Of a stretch of 64,000 nt of DNA, positions 35,374 through 44,329 are shown piece after piece (within the stretch, counting starts at the first letter, position 1; the number at the start of each line of letters is the position of its first letter). The stretch comes from Nostoc indistinguendum CM1-VF10 (GTDB lineage: Bacteria; Cyanobacteriota; Cyanobacteriia; Cyanobacteriales; Nostocaceae). A program made the translations under genes and the position numbers. Location: assembly GCA_019359215.1 (NCBI GenBank), contig JAHHHS010000023.1, forward strand, positions 24,643 through 88,642, given 5' to 3'. Under the pieces are notes generated by a model. The model was not told where the DNA came from. It made no database searches and saw only the letters and a list, made by a program, of their open reading frames with translations.

Positions 35374-38181
35374 TCATTTAGGATAGTATTGTGCTAAAAA
35401 CTCTTCAGCTTCAGCCCTATGTTTAATCACTCCATCTAAGGTAGCAGCAACTATATCATCTAATATTTGCCGATACCGGGGCCCTGGTTTGTAACCAAGT
35501 TTCTTTAAATCATTGCCATTTAATAGTGGCTGCACATTAGTCCAAACAGTTAAATATTTCCAAATTTGATGTCTAATCTCTTGCGGACTTTGTAAAGCAA
35601 TTAAAATCAGCATTGGTAAATCGTATTGTCGCAGCAACTGCACTACTTGACTGGGGCGTTGCAAAGTGGGTAATAGTGTCATCACCTCACTTTGCGCTTG
35701 AGCTAAGTTGTTCAACCTAGCAATGCTATCCTCTTGCAGTTGCAGATTTTTTGCTACTTTTGCCCGATATTGTGGTGCTAGGCAGGCGATTAACGTTTCT
35801 AAACGCATTTGCCAGTGAATGAGAATTTGTTCAGCATCAAATCGCCGCAAGCAGCGTTCTAGCAAACGTAGTTGTCGCAGGAGTTCTGCGTCTAGTTTGA
35901 GGGTAGGATGGATACATTGCAATGCCCCTAAATTATCGAGTAACTGCAAAGCCGATTTCCAGTAGGGGGCTTCTAAAATGTGTTTTAATTCTGTTTTCAG
36001 CCGAGTTTGCAGGGCTGGAGTTTTGTTATTCTCTTGGGAAGTGCGATCGTAAACGCCACTGTTGATGGCATAGCGGATAAACTCTTCAGTTTGCGGTTCA
36101 ATTTGAAATCCGAAGCGCACGGCAAAGCGCACGCCACGATAAATCCGGGTGGGGTCTTCGATAAAGCTATTGGCGTGTAAAACCCGAATGTGCTTGGCTT
36201 GTAAATCGATTAGGCCGCCAAAGAAATCGAGTAATTCACCAGCACGGGAATTAGTAAGGCGCAAGGCGATCGCATTGATGGTAAAATCTCGACGATACAA
36301 GTCTTGACGAATAGAACTAGCCTCAACTTCTGGATTCGCCGCCGGGTAAGGATAAAATTCTGTCCTAGCGGTGGCAATATCTACCCATAGAGAATCTAAT
36401 TCTGGGTCTTTATGCCACAACAAAGCAGCAGTTTGAAAAACCCCGTGGATTTCTAAACGAGCCGCAGGGTAAAGTTGTTGGAGTGCTTTTGCTAATTCCA
36501 CACCAGCACCAACATCTGCTGAATTGTGAAAGCCATCAACCACAAGGTCAATATCTTTGATCATCAAGGTGCCTGCTGCTGCTTGGGTTAATAGCAAGTC
36601 CCGCACCGCACCTCCTACTAGATAAAGATGCCAACCCCGTTTTTCTGCCTCTTGCGATGCTATGGTGAGCAATTGCCAAAGTTGCGGAGCAAGGCGATTT
36701 TGCAACTCAGTACTGAGAGGAATTTTGAATTTTGTTAGCGTAGCGTAAGCCTTCTCTACGAGAGGCTGCGCCAACGGCATGGCTTCTCTACGAGAGGCTC
36801 CGCCAACGCTTAGAGCGAGTCCGTAAGCGTCATTTTGAATTTTGAATTTTTGCTCGTCCTCTTCGTCTTCATCCCTTTCCTGATGTAATTCCCGCAAGAC
36901 ATCAGTACGAGTTACAAGACCAACTAACTGCTCATTGTCCAATACTGGTAAGCGCCCAATGTCGTATGTCACCATCAGCGCTTCAATTTGTGGCAGTGTT
37001 GTATCTGGTGTAATCGTTTTGAGATTCGTAGTCATATAGCCCTTGACTGGCGCATGACTAAATCCGTGGTGCAGGGCAATATCAATATCCCGCCGCGAAA
37101 TAATACCTACTAGTTGACCTTGGGCATCGACTACAGATAAACCAGAGTGCCCATAGCGTAATAAAATGCGCTGGGCTTCGCCAATAGTAGTTTCAGGCAG
37201 AATCGTGCGGACAGGAGAGGACATTAAGTCCCTAGCGGTGAGGGGATGGGGAATTTGTGCTTTTACCCCGTCAAGGAGTTGTTTTAATATTGCCTCTGAA
37301 TCAACTCCTCTTAAGTTTAGCGATGCGGCTTGTGAATGACCGCCGCCACCTAGAAGTTGGAATAATACGTTAAGATTCGTTTTGGGAATTTGCGATCGCC
37401 CAATTACTGTTAAGCGTGAATCACTTTCATCCAAAGCATATTCATTAGCCAACAGTAAGGCATCAATTTCGGTTAATTCCATGAGTTCCGATGCCAAACT
37501 CGATAACCCAGGCACAAAATTTTTAGTTTTTAGAGTTACCCAACCAACCGTATATCCATGTAGACAAAGATATTCTAAATTTTCCAGCGATTTAGTTAAT
37601 AACTGCTGCAATTGCACAGACAAACCAGGGTCACGGTAGGTGGAAATTACCGATAAACTCGCACCTTGTTGCATTAACCAAGCCAAAGCTAGGGCATCCC
37701 GTGGTGTGGATTGGTCATAAGTCAAAGAGCCAGTGTCAACGTGGATACCCAAAGCCATCACAGTTGCTTCGGCAGCAGTTAGGGAAATTTCCTGTTGTTG
37801 CAATTGCTCAACGATTAAAGTTGTAGTTGCTCCTACTGAGGAAATATATGATTCGGTAGCCGGAATATTTGATTCTTGTCCTAAGTGATGGTCATAAATT
37901 ATAATCTCTCTAATATGGGCTAAATCTAACCACTCAGCAGCTTTACCCAAGCGATCGCGCTGTTGCGTATCCACCACAGTCAGAGAACGAATTTTTTCTG
38001 GATTCACCGAACGGCGTTCAATTAGGGGATATTCATCCCGATGTAATGCTAAAAAATCCCTTACAGGCGGGTGAGAACCGCCACTCAGCACAATCTTACT
38101 TCCCGGTAATAGGCGCGTTAACCCTACCGCAGCCCCTAGTGCGTCAAAATCTGCTGTTGTGTGGCAAATAATTAAATCCAT
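35374..38181 (-). CDS. DHH/DHHA1-CBS-CBS-tRNA nucleotidyltransferase fusion
   Basis: 935 aa from ATG 38181 (MDLIICHTTADFDALG); an ATG at 38196 lies in heptad repeat sequence. Order: DHH phosphoesterase with DFDALG, VVDTQQRD, YDHH and a C-terminal GGGGHSQAA (DHHA1, about 285); two CBS domains (about 315-440) with TARDLMSSPVRTI and VKGYMTTNLKTI; then a class II CCA-type transferase with LVGGAVRDLLL, KDIDLVVDG, RRDFTINAIALRL and DPTRIYRGVRFAVRFGF. The large forms are CC-adding or A-adding tRNA enzymes in several bacteria with split CCA synthesis; which activity this has is not readable. A repeat-encoded insertion (36720-36852) separates CBS2 from the transferase. Confidence 0.93.
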   Translation of the reverse strand: MDLIICHTTADFDALGAAVGLTRLLPGSKIVLSGGSHPPVRDFLALHRDEYPLIERRSVNPEKIRSLTVVDTQQRDRLGKAAEWLDLAHIREIIIYDHHLGQESNIPATESYISSVGATTTLIVEQLQQQEISLTAAEATVMALGIHVDTGSLTYDQSTPRDALALAWLMQQGASLSVISTYRDPGLSVQLQQLLTKSLENLEYLCLHGYTVGWVTLKTKNFVPGLSSLASELMELTEIDALLLANEYALDESDSRLTVIGRSQIPKTNLNVLFQLLGGGGHSQAASLNLRGVDSEAILKQLLDGVKAQIPHPLTARDLMSSPVRTILPETTIGEAQRILLRYGHSGLSVVDAQGQLVGIISRRDIDIALHHGFSHAPVKGYMTTNLKTITPDTTLPQIEALMVTYDIGRLPVLDNEQLVGLVTRTDVLRELHQERDEDEEDEQKFKIQNDAYGLALSVGGASRREAMPLAQPLVEKAYATLTKFKIPLSTELQNRLAPQLWQLLTIASQEAEKRGWHLYLVGGAVRDLLLTQAAAGTLMIKDIDLVVDGFHNSADVGAGVELAKALQQLYPAARLEIHGVFQTAALLWHKDPELDSLWVDIATARTEFYPYPAANPEVEASSIRQDLYRRDFTINAIALRLTNSRAGELLDFFGGLIDLQAKHIRVLHANSFIEDPTRIYRGVRFAVRFGFQIEPQTEEFIRYAINSGVYDRTSQENNKTPALQTRLKTELKHILEAPYWKSALQLLDNLGALQCIHPTLKLDAELLRQLRLLERCLRRFDAEQILIHWQMRLETLIACLAPQYRAKVAKNLQLQEDSIARLNNLAQAQSEVMTLLPTLQRPSQVVQLLRQYDLPMLILIALQSPQEIRHQIWKYLTVWTNVQPLLNGNDLKKLGYKPGPRYRQILDDIVAATLDGVIKHRAEAEEFLAQYYPK
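36720..36852. repeat. Palindromic repeat inserted in frame in the CCA-transferase fusion gene
   Basis: About 130 bp of GCGTAGCG / TTCTCTACGAGAGGCT / CGCCAACG palindromic repeat flanked on both sides by TTTTGAA heptads. It keeps the reading frame and encodes a roughly 44-residue linker (KFKIQNDAYGLALSVGG, then REAMPLAQPLVEKAYATLTK) between CBS domain 2 and the nucleotidyltransferase domain. Confidence 0.8.
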
Positions 38182-38766
38182 AGTATTAAGAGTCATTAGT
38201 CATTGGTCATTGGCTATTAGTACTTAGACAAAGGACAAATGGCTAAAATGTTGTAATTTTCGGTAACTCAAAAACAAGAAAAAAGTTTCAGTATCACCCT
38301 TTAGCTAAAATAGGCAAAAGCCTCACCCTTTAACCTTCAGAGTCAGCACCTTAATTGTCAAATATTCTAAAATAGATGATCAGGGCGTTGTATGATTTAA
38401 GTGATTACTCGCCACCACGGTCATTGATATACCTCGCTTACTACCCTCTGGGAAACCTACATGAAACGTTGGACAACGGGAAACGAGTAGGCATCCTTTC
38501 AAAGAATGCAAATTTACCATTGGTTGACACATCAGTGCAAAAGTCATAAGCAATTCATCCTGTGTCGTAAAATATGTGGAGTACGAAAGGAAGAAAAAAT
38601 CAAATTTTTGACCGTGGGGGATCACGAGGACATAAAATCAGAGCTTCTGGCCAGAGCTTCTGGAAATGTCCTATGCAATACCAGGAGTCACGCTCGTTGC
38701 CTACACTGTACACCTTACTGTTAGTGTAAGACATATCACTATTTCGCTGTATTGGGAGAAGCAAAA
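38182..38766. other. Intergenic region: heptad repeats and psbZ promoter region
   Basis: 585 bp. 38190-38235 is heptad text (gtcattagtcattggtcatt). 38647-38669 has a tandem 11-mer, AGAGCTTCTGG, twice with a CC joint. The rest should contain the psbZ promoter; no gene found. Confidence 0.5.
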
Positions 38767-38955
38767 ATGACCATAATATTCCAATTCGCTTTGATAAGCC
38801 TAGTCCTATTGTCTTTTGTCCTGGTTGTTGGCGTCCCCGTTGCTTACGCCACCCCCCAAAATTGGGTTGAATCTAAAAAACTGCTCTGGGTTGGTTCCGT
38901 CGCCTGGATTGGTTTAGTATTTTTAGTTGGTTTGTTAAACTTTTTTGTCGTGTAG
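38767..38955 (+). CDS. psbZ: Photosystem II reaction centre protein Z
   Basis: 62 aa from ATG 38767 ([20 protein letters not shown]); an ATG 15 bp upstream is in frame but the family starts at MTIIFQ. Two transmembrane helices joined by [20 protein letters not shown], ending [14 protein letters not shown], the full PsbZ/Ycf9 sequence. It stabilises the PSII core and its antenna contacts in the thylakoid membrane. It precedes ribH by 188 bp. The stop is followed directly by palindromic repeat text (ggcgacggcttcgctctggcg). Confidence 0.97.
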   Translation: MTIIFQFALISLVLLSFVLVVGVPVAYATPQNWVESKKLLWVGSVAWIGLVFLVGLLNFFVV

Positions 38956-39143
38956 GCGACGGCTTCGCTCTGGCGCAGGCACATAATATAAGAACTAGAG
39001 GGGCAAAAAGCCAAGGTCAAAGACCAAAGGAAAAAAGGAGAGATTTTTTCCGATTTCCTTTTTTCTGACCGTGCTTTCTTGCTCCTCTACATTTAAATAA
39101 GAAATGTATATTGGCCAGAACTATAGTTGATTAAGAGGCAGTC

Positions 39144-39722
39144 ATGGCAGTTTTCGAGGGAACTTTTACCCAAACGGAGCCTTTGCGGTTTGCAGTGGTG
39201 ATTGGTCGATTTAATGACCTAGTTACCGGAAAGCTGTTAGAAGGATGTCAAGATTGCTTGAAACGCCACGGTGTAGATCCTAACCCCCAAGGTAATCAGG
39301 TAGACTATGTTTGGGTTCCGGGAAGTTTTGAGGTACCTTTAGTAGCTCGCCAACTAGCACTTTCCCATCGTTATGATGCTGTAATTTGTCTAGGTGCAGT
39401 TATTCGAGGACAAACACCCCATTTTGATTATGTATCCGCCGAAGTTTCTAAAGGCATTGCCGCCGCTAGCTTTCAAACTGGAGTGCCAGTAATTTTTGGC
39501 ATTTTGACAGTAGACACTATGCAACAAGCCTTAGAACGGGCAGGCATCAAAGGTAATCATGGCTGGGATTATGCCCTGAATGCCTTAGAAATGGCAAGCC
39601 TCATGCGGCAACTGCGTTCTAACCTAGCAGAGCCATATTCTCGTAATAGCCAGTCTTTGCCAGCTTCTTTTCAAAGCACCAGCATAGGCAATTTAACTGC
39701 GGAGTCAGAAGAACTAGGCTAG
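39144..39722 (+). CDS. ribH: 6,7-dimethyl-8-ribityllumazine synthase
   Basis: 192 aa. Lumazine synthase motifs: [55 protein letters not shown] (catalytic His) and [19 protein letters not shown]. It makes the lumazine precursor of riboflavin from the ribityl-pyrimidine and dihydroxybutanone phosphate. About 30 residues beyond the usual end (residues 162-192) are Ser/Asn-rich and probably flexible. GAGG 7 nt upstream supports the start. psbZ-ribH adjacency is common in cyanobacteria. Confidence 0.97.
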   Translation: MAVFEGTFTQTEPLRFAVVIGRFNDLVTGKLLEGCQDCLKRHGVDPNPQGNQVDYVWVPGSFEVPLVARQLALSHRYDAVICLGAVIRGQTPHFDYVSAEVSKGIAAASFQTGVPVIFGILTVDTMQQALERAGIKGNHGWDYALNALEMASLMRQLRSNLAEPYSRNSQSLPASFQSTSIGNLTAESEELG

Positions 39723-39830
39723 GGCGTGTCATTAGTCATTTGTCCTTTGTTATTCACTAATGACAAATGACTAAAAAAAGGAGTTGACAATTAGGGATAA
39801 ATCTGAGATATTGATATATGGCAATTGATT

Positions 39831-39902
39831 GCGGGTATAGCTCAGTGGTAGAGCGTCACCTTGCCAAGGTGAATGTCGCGCGTTCGAATCGCGTTACCCG
39901 CT
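39831..39902 (+). tRNA. tRNA-Gly (GCC)
   Basis: 72 nt cloverleaf: acceptor GCGGGTA with TACCCGC and discriminator T; D-loop AGCTCAGTGGTAGAGC; anticodon arm CACCT-TGCCAAG-type with loop TTGCCAA, anticodon GCC; T-arm GTTCGAATC. The CCA end is not encoded. A perfect terminator hairpin follows 8 nt downstream. Confidence 0.97.
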
Positions 39903-39910
39903 TCCAAGTA

Positions 39911-39952
39911 AAACCTCTTGAAATTTTAAGTTCAAGAGGTTTAGTGTTTTTA
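39911..39952 (+). terminator. Terminator of tRNA-Gly
   Basis: AAACCTCTTGAA (39911-39922) pairs perfectly with TTCAAGAGGTTT (39931-39942), loop ATTTTAAG, followed by AGTGTTTTTA. Confidence 0.85.
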
Positions 39953-40600
39953 GTGGTCTGGCAAGGGAATTTTGATGAGTTTATGGTAAGAAAATCAAGT
40001 TCTTTTCTTCCCATGCTTCCCCTAATCTCCTTGCTTGCCTTCACCCATCATTTTTTGGGTTGGTCGATTGAACTTTTTGGCGATTCACGCTGTACTCCTG
40101 TGAATTGTTATCAATATTGTTAGTAATGCCAACTTTTATGAATTTCATAGACAGGTAAAATATAAAGTAATTTAGATATGGTGGAACTGTCGTATTCGTA
40201 GATAGATTTTACGCATCTAGTAAAACTTGTTCAAATTATGGGGGAATTCATATGCACGGATAGTTCAGTCATGTCTGGGCGTTAAGGGATAACTACTTCC
40301 ATGCTCCCATTGAAATGTCAACTAATATCTAGCTTTGTCTAGATTTTATTTAGTAGAAGGAAATTTTAAATAAGATTGTCAGATTTGGGGAAAGACTACA
40401 AACAGAAAGCCCCGTACTGATTGAAAATTAGGATACTTAGAGTTTGCTGCATCTACTGATTGCAATCATGGTGATGTTTGCATGGCTAATCCATCTTTAT
40501 AAAGAGAGCAATCTTTAATAGCAGAAGCCTCGAAGGCATTTACCATAAAGATTATATTGTCGTAGTTCGTGTAAAACACGCTCAAGTTACTATAACGCTT
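39953..40600. other. Intergenic region
   Basis: 648 bp after the tRNA terminator, no coding signal and no clear repeats. The open frame across the tRNA and this region is not a gene. It presumably carries the promoter of the two-gene unit at 40601-42278. Confidence 0.45.
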
Positions 40601-41008
40601 GTGCAATCTCAAAAACCTGAAAAAATAGATTTCAATACTGAATACCCCTGTCCCTGTCGTCGCCGGGGTCAGTTAATTCCGATTACGCTGACAGAAGCAT
40701 TTGGTTGCGATCGCTGTCAGCAAATCTTTGTAGTAGAAGATAATGGTCATGTCCTAGAACAACTTTCTACCACCTATCCCTACAAACGGGCTTGGCGTTG
40801 GATGGGAAATAGTTGGCATGTTGTCCATCCCCGCTTGGGAGAAAGCTATCTGCCTATAGCACTTGGCATTATTTTCGTGCTAGTGATTATATGGCTGCCA
40901 TTAGCGCTGCGATTAGCAAATGGTTCCAGCATCATTGCTTGGGCAATGGTGGCGGTGCTATTAGCTATTCTGCCAGCACTCATGGTCTGGCTTACCTACA
41001 GACGTTAA
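40601..41008 (+). CDS. Conserved cyanobacterial zinc-ribbon membrane protein
   Basis: 135 aa from a GTG. N-terminal zinc-ribbon-like pairs (YPCPCRRRGQ and GCDRCQQIFVV), then WRWMGNSWH and two hydrophobic helices (LPIALGIIFVLVIIWLPLAL, IIAWAMVAVLLAILPALMVW) with a short basic tail. Function unknown; looks like an inner-membrane protein with a cytosolic metal-binding head. It ends 4 bp before the ProA-like gene, so the two are almost surely one transcription unit. Confidence 0.78.
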   Translation: MQSQKPEKIDFNTEYPCPCRRRGQLIPITLTEAFGCDRCQQIFVVEDNGHVLEQLSTTYPYKRAWRWMGNSWHVVHPRLGESYLPIALGIIFVLVIIWLPLALRLANGSSIIAWAMVAVLLAILPALMVWLTYRR

Positions 41009-41012
41009 CTCA

Positions 41013-42278
41013 ATGACTGTTGAAGTTTTAGATGACCACCCCGAACCGATTACTAGCGCCCAACGAGCCTATCAAGCTTCCCTAAAGCTGGGGATCACAA
41101 AGGGAGCAGACCGGAGCCGTGCAGTACTGGCGATGGCACAAGCCATTGAGCGCTCATTTGACGACATTCTAGAAGCCAATACCTTGGATTTAGAAACCAG
41201 TCGGGAAATGGCAGTGCCAGAGTTGATACTAGACTGGCTAAAGCTGACTCCCACAAGGCTAGAGATGACCGTAGATATCTTACAACGATTAGGGGAATTA
41301 TCAGATCCGCTACGGCGCGTCAGAACTGCTGATTATCAACTGGAAGATTCACAAAGTTACACCCAGCTAATGCCTTTGGGAGTGATTGGATTTATTTATG
41401 AAGCGTTCCCAGATTTAGGGGCGATCGCAGCAGGTTTTTGTATCAAAACTGGCAATAGTATCATTCTCAAAGGTAGTACTGAAGCTAGCCATTCTAACGC
41501 GGTCATTGCTGAAGTAATCCAAAGTGCGATCGCCCAAGTTGGTTTACCTACAGGCTGTCTAGAACTGATCACAGCAGAACATGGTGCTTCAATTCGGGAT
41601 TTAGTTACCCAAGACCAGTACCTGAATCTAGTGATTCCCTACGGACGTTCCAGCTTGGTACAGCAGGTAGTACGGCAGTCTACTTGCCCAGTTTTAAAGT
41701 CAGCAATGGGTAATTGTTATCTCTACTGGTCGCTCAATAGCAGCTTAGAAATGGTGCGCTGGATAATTCTTGATAGCCATCAGAGCGAACCAGACCAAGT
41801 TAATGCTATTGAAAAAGTACTTATTCATCGCCAAGCTTTACCATCCTCCTTGGCAGTTCTGTGGAACAGCTTAATGGAAAAAGGCTTTGAAATTAAAGGA
41901 GATGCAGAATTAGTAGAAGCCTTTCCCCAGTTGCAGCTCGTGAAGGAAAGCGAATGGGGAAACCCTTATTTAACTAAAACAGTAGCTTTTAAATTGGTGG
42001 ATAGCTTAGAGGGTGCGATCGCCTGGATTAATGAACACAGTAGTGGTCATGCCGACTCTATCGTTACTGAATCCTATCAGGAAAGTCGGCAGTTTGCTTT
42101 AGGAGTTAACAGTGCCTCTACCTACATCAACACTTCCCCGCGTTTTTCCCGTAATCCCTCGCGGGGAGATTCAGTGTTTCTTGGCATGTCTAACCAAAAA
42201 GGTCATCGTCGGGGATTTATCAGCCTGGAAACCTTGACTACCGTTAAGCACATTGTTCAGGGAAATGGCAGGTTTTAA
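41013..42278 (+). CDS. ProA-like protein (gamma-glutamyl phosphate reductase family) lacking the catalytic cysteine
   Basis: 421 aa, close to the E. coli enzyme length (417). Family text: QLMPLGVIGFIYEAFPDLGA, NSIILKGSTEASHSNAVIAE, LVIPYGRSSLVQQVV, and the end RRGFISLETLTTVKH. Canonical ProA has the nucleophile in a C-N-A/T-x-E motif; the matching site here is QVNAIEKVLIH, with Val263 in place of Cys. The Gly-rich substrate and NADP regions are also altered (GDSVFLGMSNQKGHRR). It therefore probably cannot carry out thiohemiacetal chemistry and is unlikely to be the proline-pathway enzyme; a bona fide proA should exist elsewhere. Automatic annotation would call it proA. Coupled to the zinc-ribbon protein gene. 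Confidence 0.85.
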   Translation: MTVEVLDDHPEPITSAQRAYQASLKLGITKGADRSRAVLAMAQAIERSFDDILEANTLDLETSREMAVPELILDWLKLTPTRLEMTVDILQRLGELSDPLRRVRTADYQLEDSQSYTQLMPLGVIGFIYEAFPDLGAIAAGFCIKTGNSIILKGSTEASHSNAVIAEVIQSAIAQVGLPTGCLELITAEHGASIRDLVTQDQYLNLVIPYGRSSLVQQVVRQSTCPVLKSAMGNCYLYWSLNSSLEMVRWIILDSHQSEPDQVNAIEKVLIHRQALPSSLAVLWNSLMEKGFEIKGDAELVEAFPQLQLVKESEWGNPYLTKTVAFKLVDSLEGAIAWINEHSSGHADSIVTESYQESRQFALGVNSASTYINTSPRFSRNPSRGDSVFLGMSNQKGHRRGFISLETLTTVKHIVQGNGRF

Positions 42279-42757
42279 ATAATTCGTAATTCGTAATACT
42301 CGCCTCCGGCGAGAAGCAAGCTACGTAATTCGTAATTTGTAATTAGAAGAGGGTTTGACAAGATTGCTGTATCGCCAGTTCTGTTTCAGTTGGGGTCTAA
42401 ATCCCCCACAAAATTCTCTCAGTCCCAATACCCCAATCCAAATTTTAAACTTAACAAAATCTTAATTTCCGCTTGATCCTAGTTTGGTAGCTTCCTTGTG
42501 TTTGGTTGAGCAGCAATTAGGAGACAAGTCAAATCAAGCCACTATAGCGCTTCTGGGTTGAGTTAAATACAGACCTAACCCCCAGCCCCTTAAGAGCGAG
42601 CGTTGGGGAGTATGATTCAAAGCCTCTCTCCTTTTAGGAGAGAGGAATGGAAGTGAGATCAAAGTATATTGCACACAACTGAGAACCGCTATATTTGTGC
42701 TTTTCACAACTGACCCTCCTGAATGCCAACTGTATTTACATCTAGGTAGGGGTGAAT
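42279..42757. other. Intergenic region with repeats upstream of phoD
   Basis: 479 bp. 42281-42345 carries AATTCGT heptads split by a palindromic unit (actcgcctccggcgagaagc). A hairpin CCTCTCTCC-TTTTA-GGAGAGAGG lies at 42623-42645 inside a degenerate repeat. A candidate Pho box is listed separately. Confidence 0.55.
42450..42479 (+). promoter_or_regulatory. Candidate Pho box upstream of phoD
   Basis: Three 8-mers CTTAACAA, CTTAATTT and CTTGATCC, each separated by 3 nt, match the cyanobacterial Pho-box layout (YTTAAYYW x3 with 3-nt spacers), the third poorly. Located 279 bp before the phoD ATG. Binding by the PhoB-type regulator SphR is inferred. Confidence 0.4.
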
Positions 42758-44329
42758 ATGGAACTTATGGATGGTAAGCACCTGCTAGCAAATCGTTGCA
42801 GACGGCGGAGTTTTTTGTTGGGTGTAGGATTCTTAACGGGATTAACAATCGCTAGCCAATGGCATCCGGTATTGGCTAACTCAAGGTTTTCTGACTATCC
42901 GTTTAGTCTTGGTGTTGCCTCTGGTGATCCTTTGCCAGATGGTGTTGTTATCTGGACACGACTGGCTCCAAATCCACTCTCTGGAGGTGGAATGCCATTG
43001 GTAAATGTGCCAGTGCGGTGGCAAGTTGCCCTTGATGAAAACATGAGACAGGTGGTGCGGCGAGGAACAGTGCTGGCAACACCAGAGTTAGCACATTCAG
43101 TCCATGTTGATGTGCGTGGGTTAGATCCTAACCGTTGGTACTGGTATCAATTTCAAACAGGTAGGGAAGTTAGCCCCATTGGGCGGACTCGCACAGCACC
43201 AGCATTTTATGGCTCTATCTCACAACTTAATTTTGCTTTTGTCTCCTGTCAAGACTGGCAAAATGGCTACTATACAGCTTATCGGCATTTGGCTGATGAA
43301 AATCTCGACCTTGTGGTTCATCTAGGTGATTATATTTACGAATACGGGCCAGAATCTGGTGGACCACGCCAGCATAATAGTCCAGAAATCATTACTCTTG
43401 ATGACTACCGCGATCGCCACGCCCTGTACAAAACTGACCCGAATCTCCAAGCTGCTCATGCTGCTTTTCCCTGGATTGTCACTTGGGATGATCATGAAGT
43501 TGACAATAATTACGCCGATTTAATCCCCGAAGATAACCAAACCCAAGAGGCTTTTAGGAAGCGACGAGCCAATGCATACCAGGCTTACTACGAACATATG
43601 CCCCTACGTCAGTCTTCATTGCCCAAGGGCCCAGATATGCTGCTTTATCGACGGTTCACTTTCGGTAATTTAGCTGAGTTTAATGTACTAGACACGAGGC
43701 AATACCGCACTAACCAACCTTGTGATGACGGACTTAAACCTCGCTGTCCTGAAGCTTTTGATACAAATGCTACGATGACTGGCTCAGAACAAGAGCAGTG
43801 GCTACGAAAAGGGTTAGATCAGTCGCGATCGCGCTGGAATGTGATTGCTCAACAGACCATGCTAGCCGAGTACAATTTTAATAGTAGTCCAGGTTCGGGT
43901 GTCTTCAATTTAGATCAATGGGACGGCTACGTGGTTGAACGTAATCGGCTCTTAAGTTTTTTAAACCAGCGCCAACCTTCTAATCCAGTGGTGATTACCG
44001 GAGATATCCACTCTAGTTGGGTACATGATCTAAAGCTTGATTTTAATAATCCAAACTCAGCGACGGTAGGCACAGAGTTTGTAGGAACCTCAATTACGTC
44101 TGACTTTCCCGCCCAATTCATCGCTCCAGTTCAAGCTTCCCTACCCAACAATCCCCATACTAAGTTTTTTGATGGAGCCTTTCGGGGATACGTCCGGTGC
44201 AACCTTACCCCACAACGCTGGCAAAGTGACTACCGTGTTGTATCAAGCATTATTGACTTGAATGCTTCTGTCAAAACCCTAGCTTCCTTTGTAGTCCAAA
44301 ACGGACAACCAGGAGCGCATCTAAGTTAA
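42758..44329 (+). CDS. phoD: Alkaline phosphatase D family phosphodiesterase
   Basis: 523 aa from ATG 42758, which has GGGG 5-8 nt upstream; a GTG at 42752 adds two residues. Tat signal peptide CRRRSFLLGVGFLTGLTIA (twin Arg) with processing after VLANS. PhoD N-terminal domain (FSLGVASGDPLPDGVVIWTR, WYWYQFQTG) and metallophosphatase core: FAFVSCQDW, VVHLGDYIYEYG, WIVTWDDHEVDNNYAD, VLDTRQYRTNQPC, VVITGDIHSSWVHDL. It releases phosphate from phosphomonoesters or diesters in the periplasm using Ca2+/Fe3+. Expected to be induced by phosphate starvation, fitting the upstream Pho-box candidate. Confidence 0.95.
   Translation: MELMDGKHLLANRCRRRSFLLGVGFLTGLTIASQWHPVLANSRFSDYPFSLGVASGDPLPDGVVIWTRLAPNPLSGGGMPLVNVPVRWQVALDENMRQVVRRGTVLATPELAHSVHVDVRGLDPNRWYWYQFQTGREVSPIGRTRTAPAFYGSISQLNFAFVSCQDWQNGYYTAYRHLADENLDLVVHLGDYIYEYGPESGGPRQHNSPEIITLDDYRDRHALYKTDPNLQAAHAAFPWIVTWDDHEVDNNYADLIPEDNQTQEAFRKRRANAYQAYYEHMPLRQSSLPKGPDMLLYRRFTFGNLAEFNVLDTRQYRTNQPCDDGLKPRCPEAFDTNATMTGSEQEQWLRKGLDQSRSRWNVIAQQTMLAEYNFNSSPGSGVFNLDQWDGYVVERNRLLSFLNQRQPSNPVVITGDIHSSWVHDLKLDFNNPNSATVGTEFVGTSITSDFPAQFIAPVQASLPNNPHTKFFDGAFRGYVRCNLTPQRWQSDYRVVSSIIDLNASVKTLASFVVQNGQPGAHLS

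Noticed and set aside
39818..40123. 101-codon ORF through the tRNA gene
   Set aside because: It reads across a clear tRNA-Gly and its terminator.
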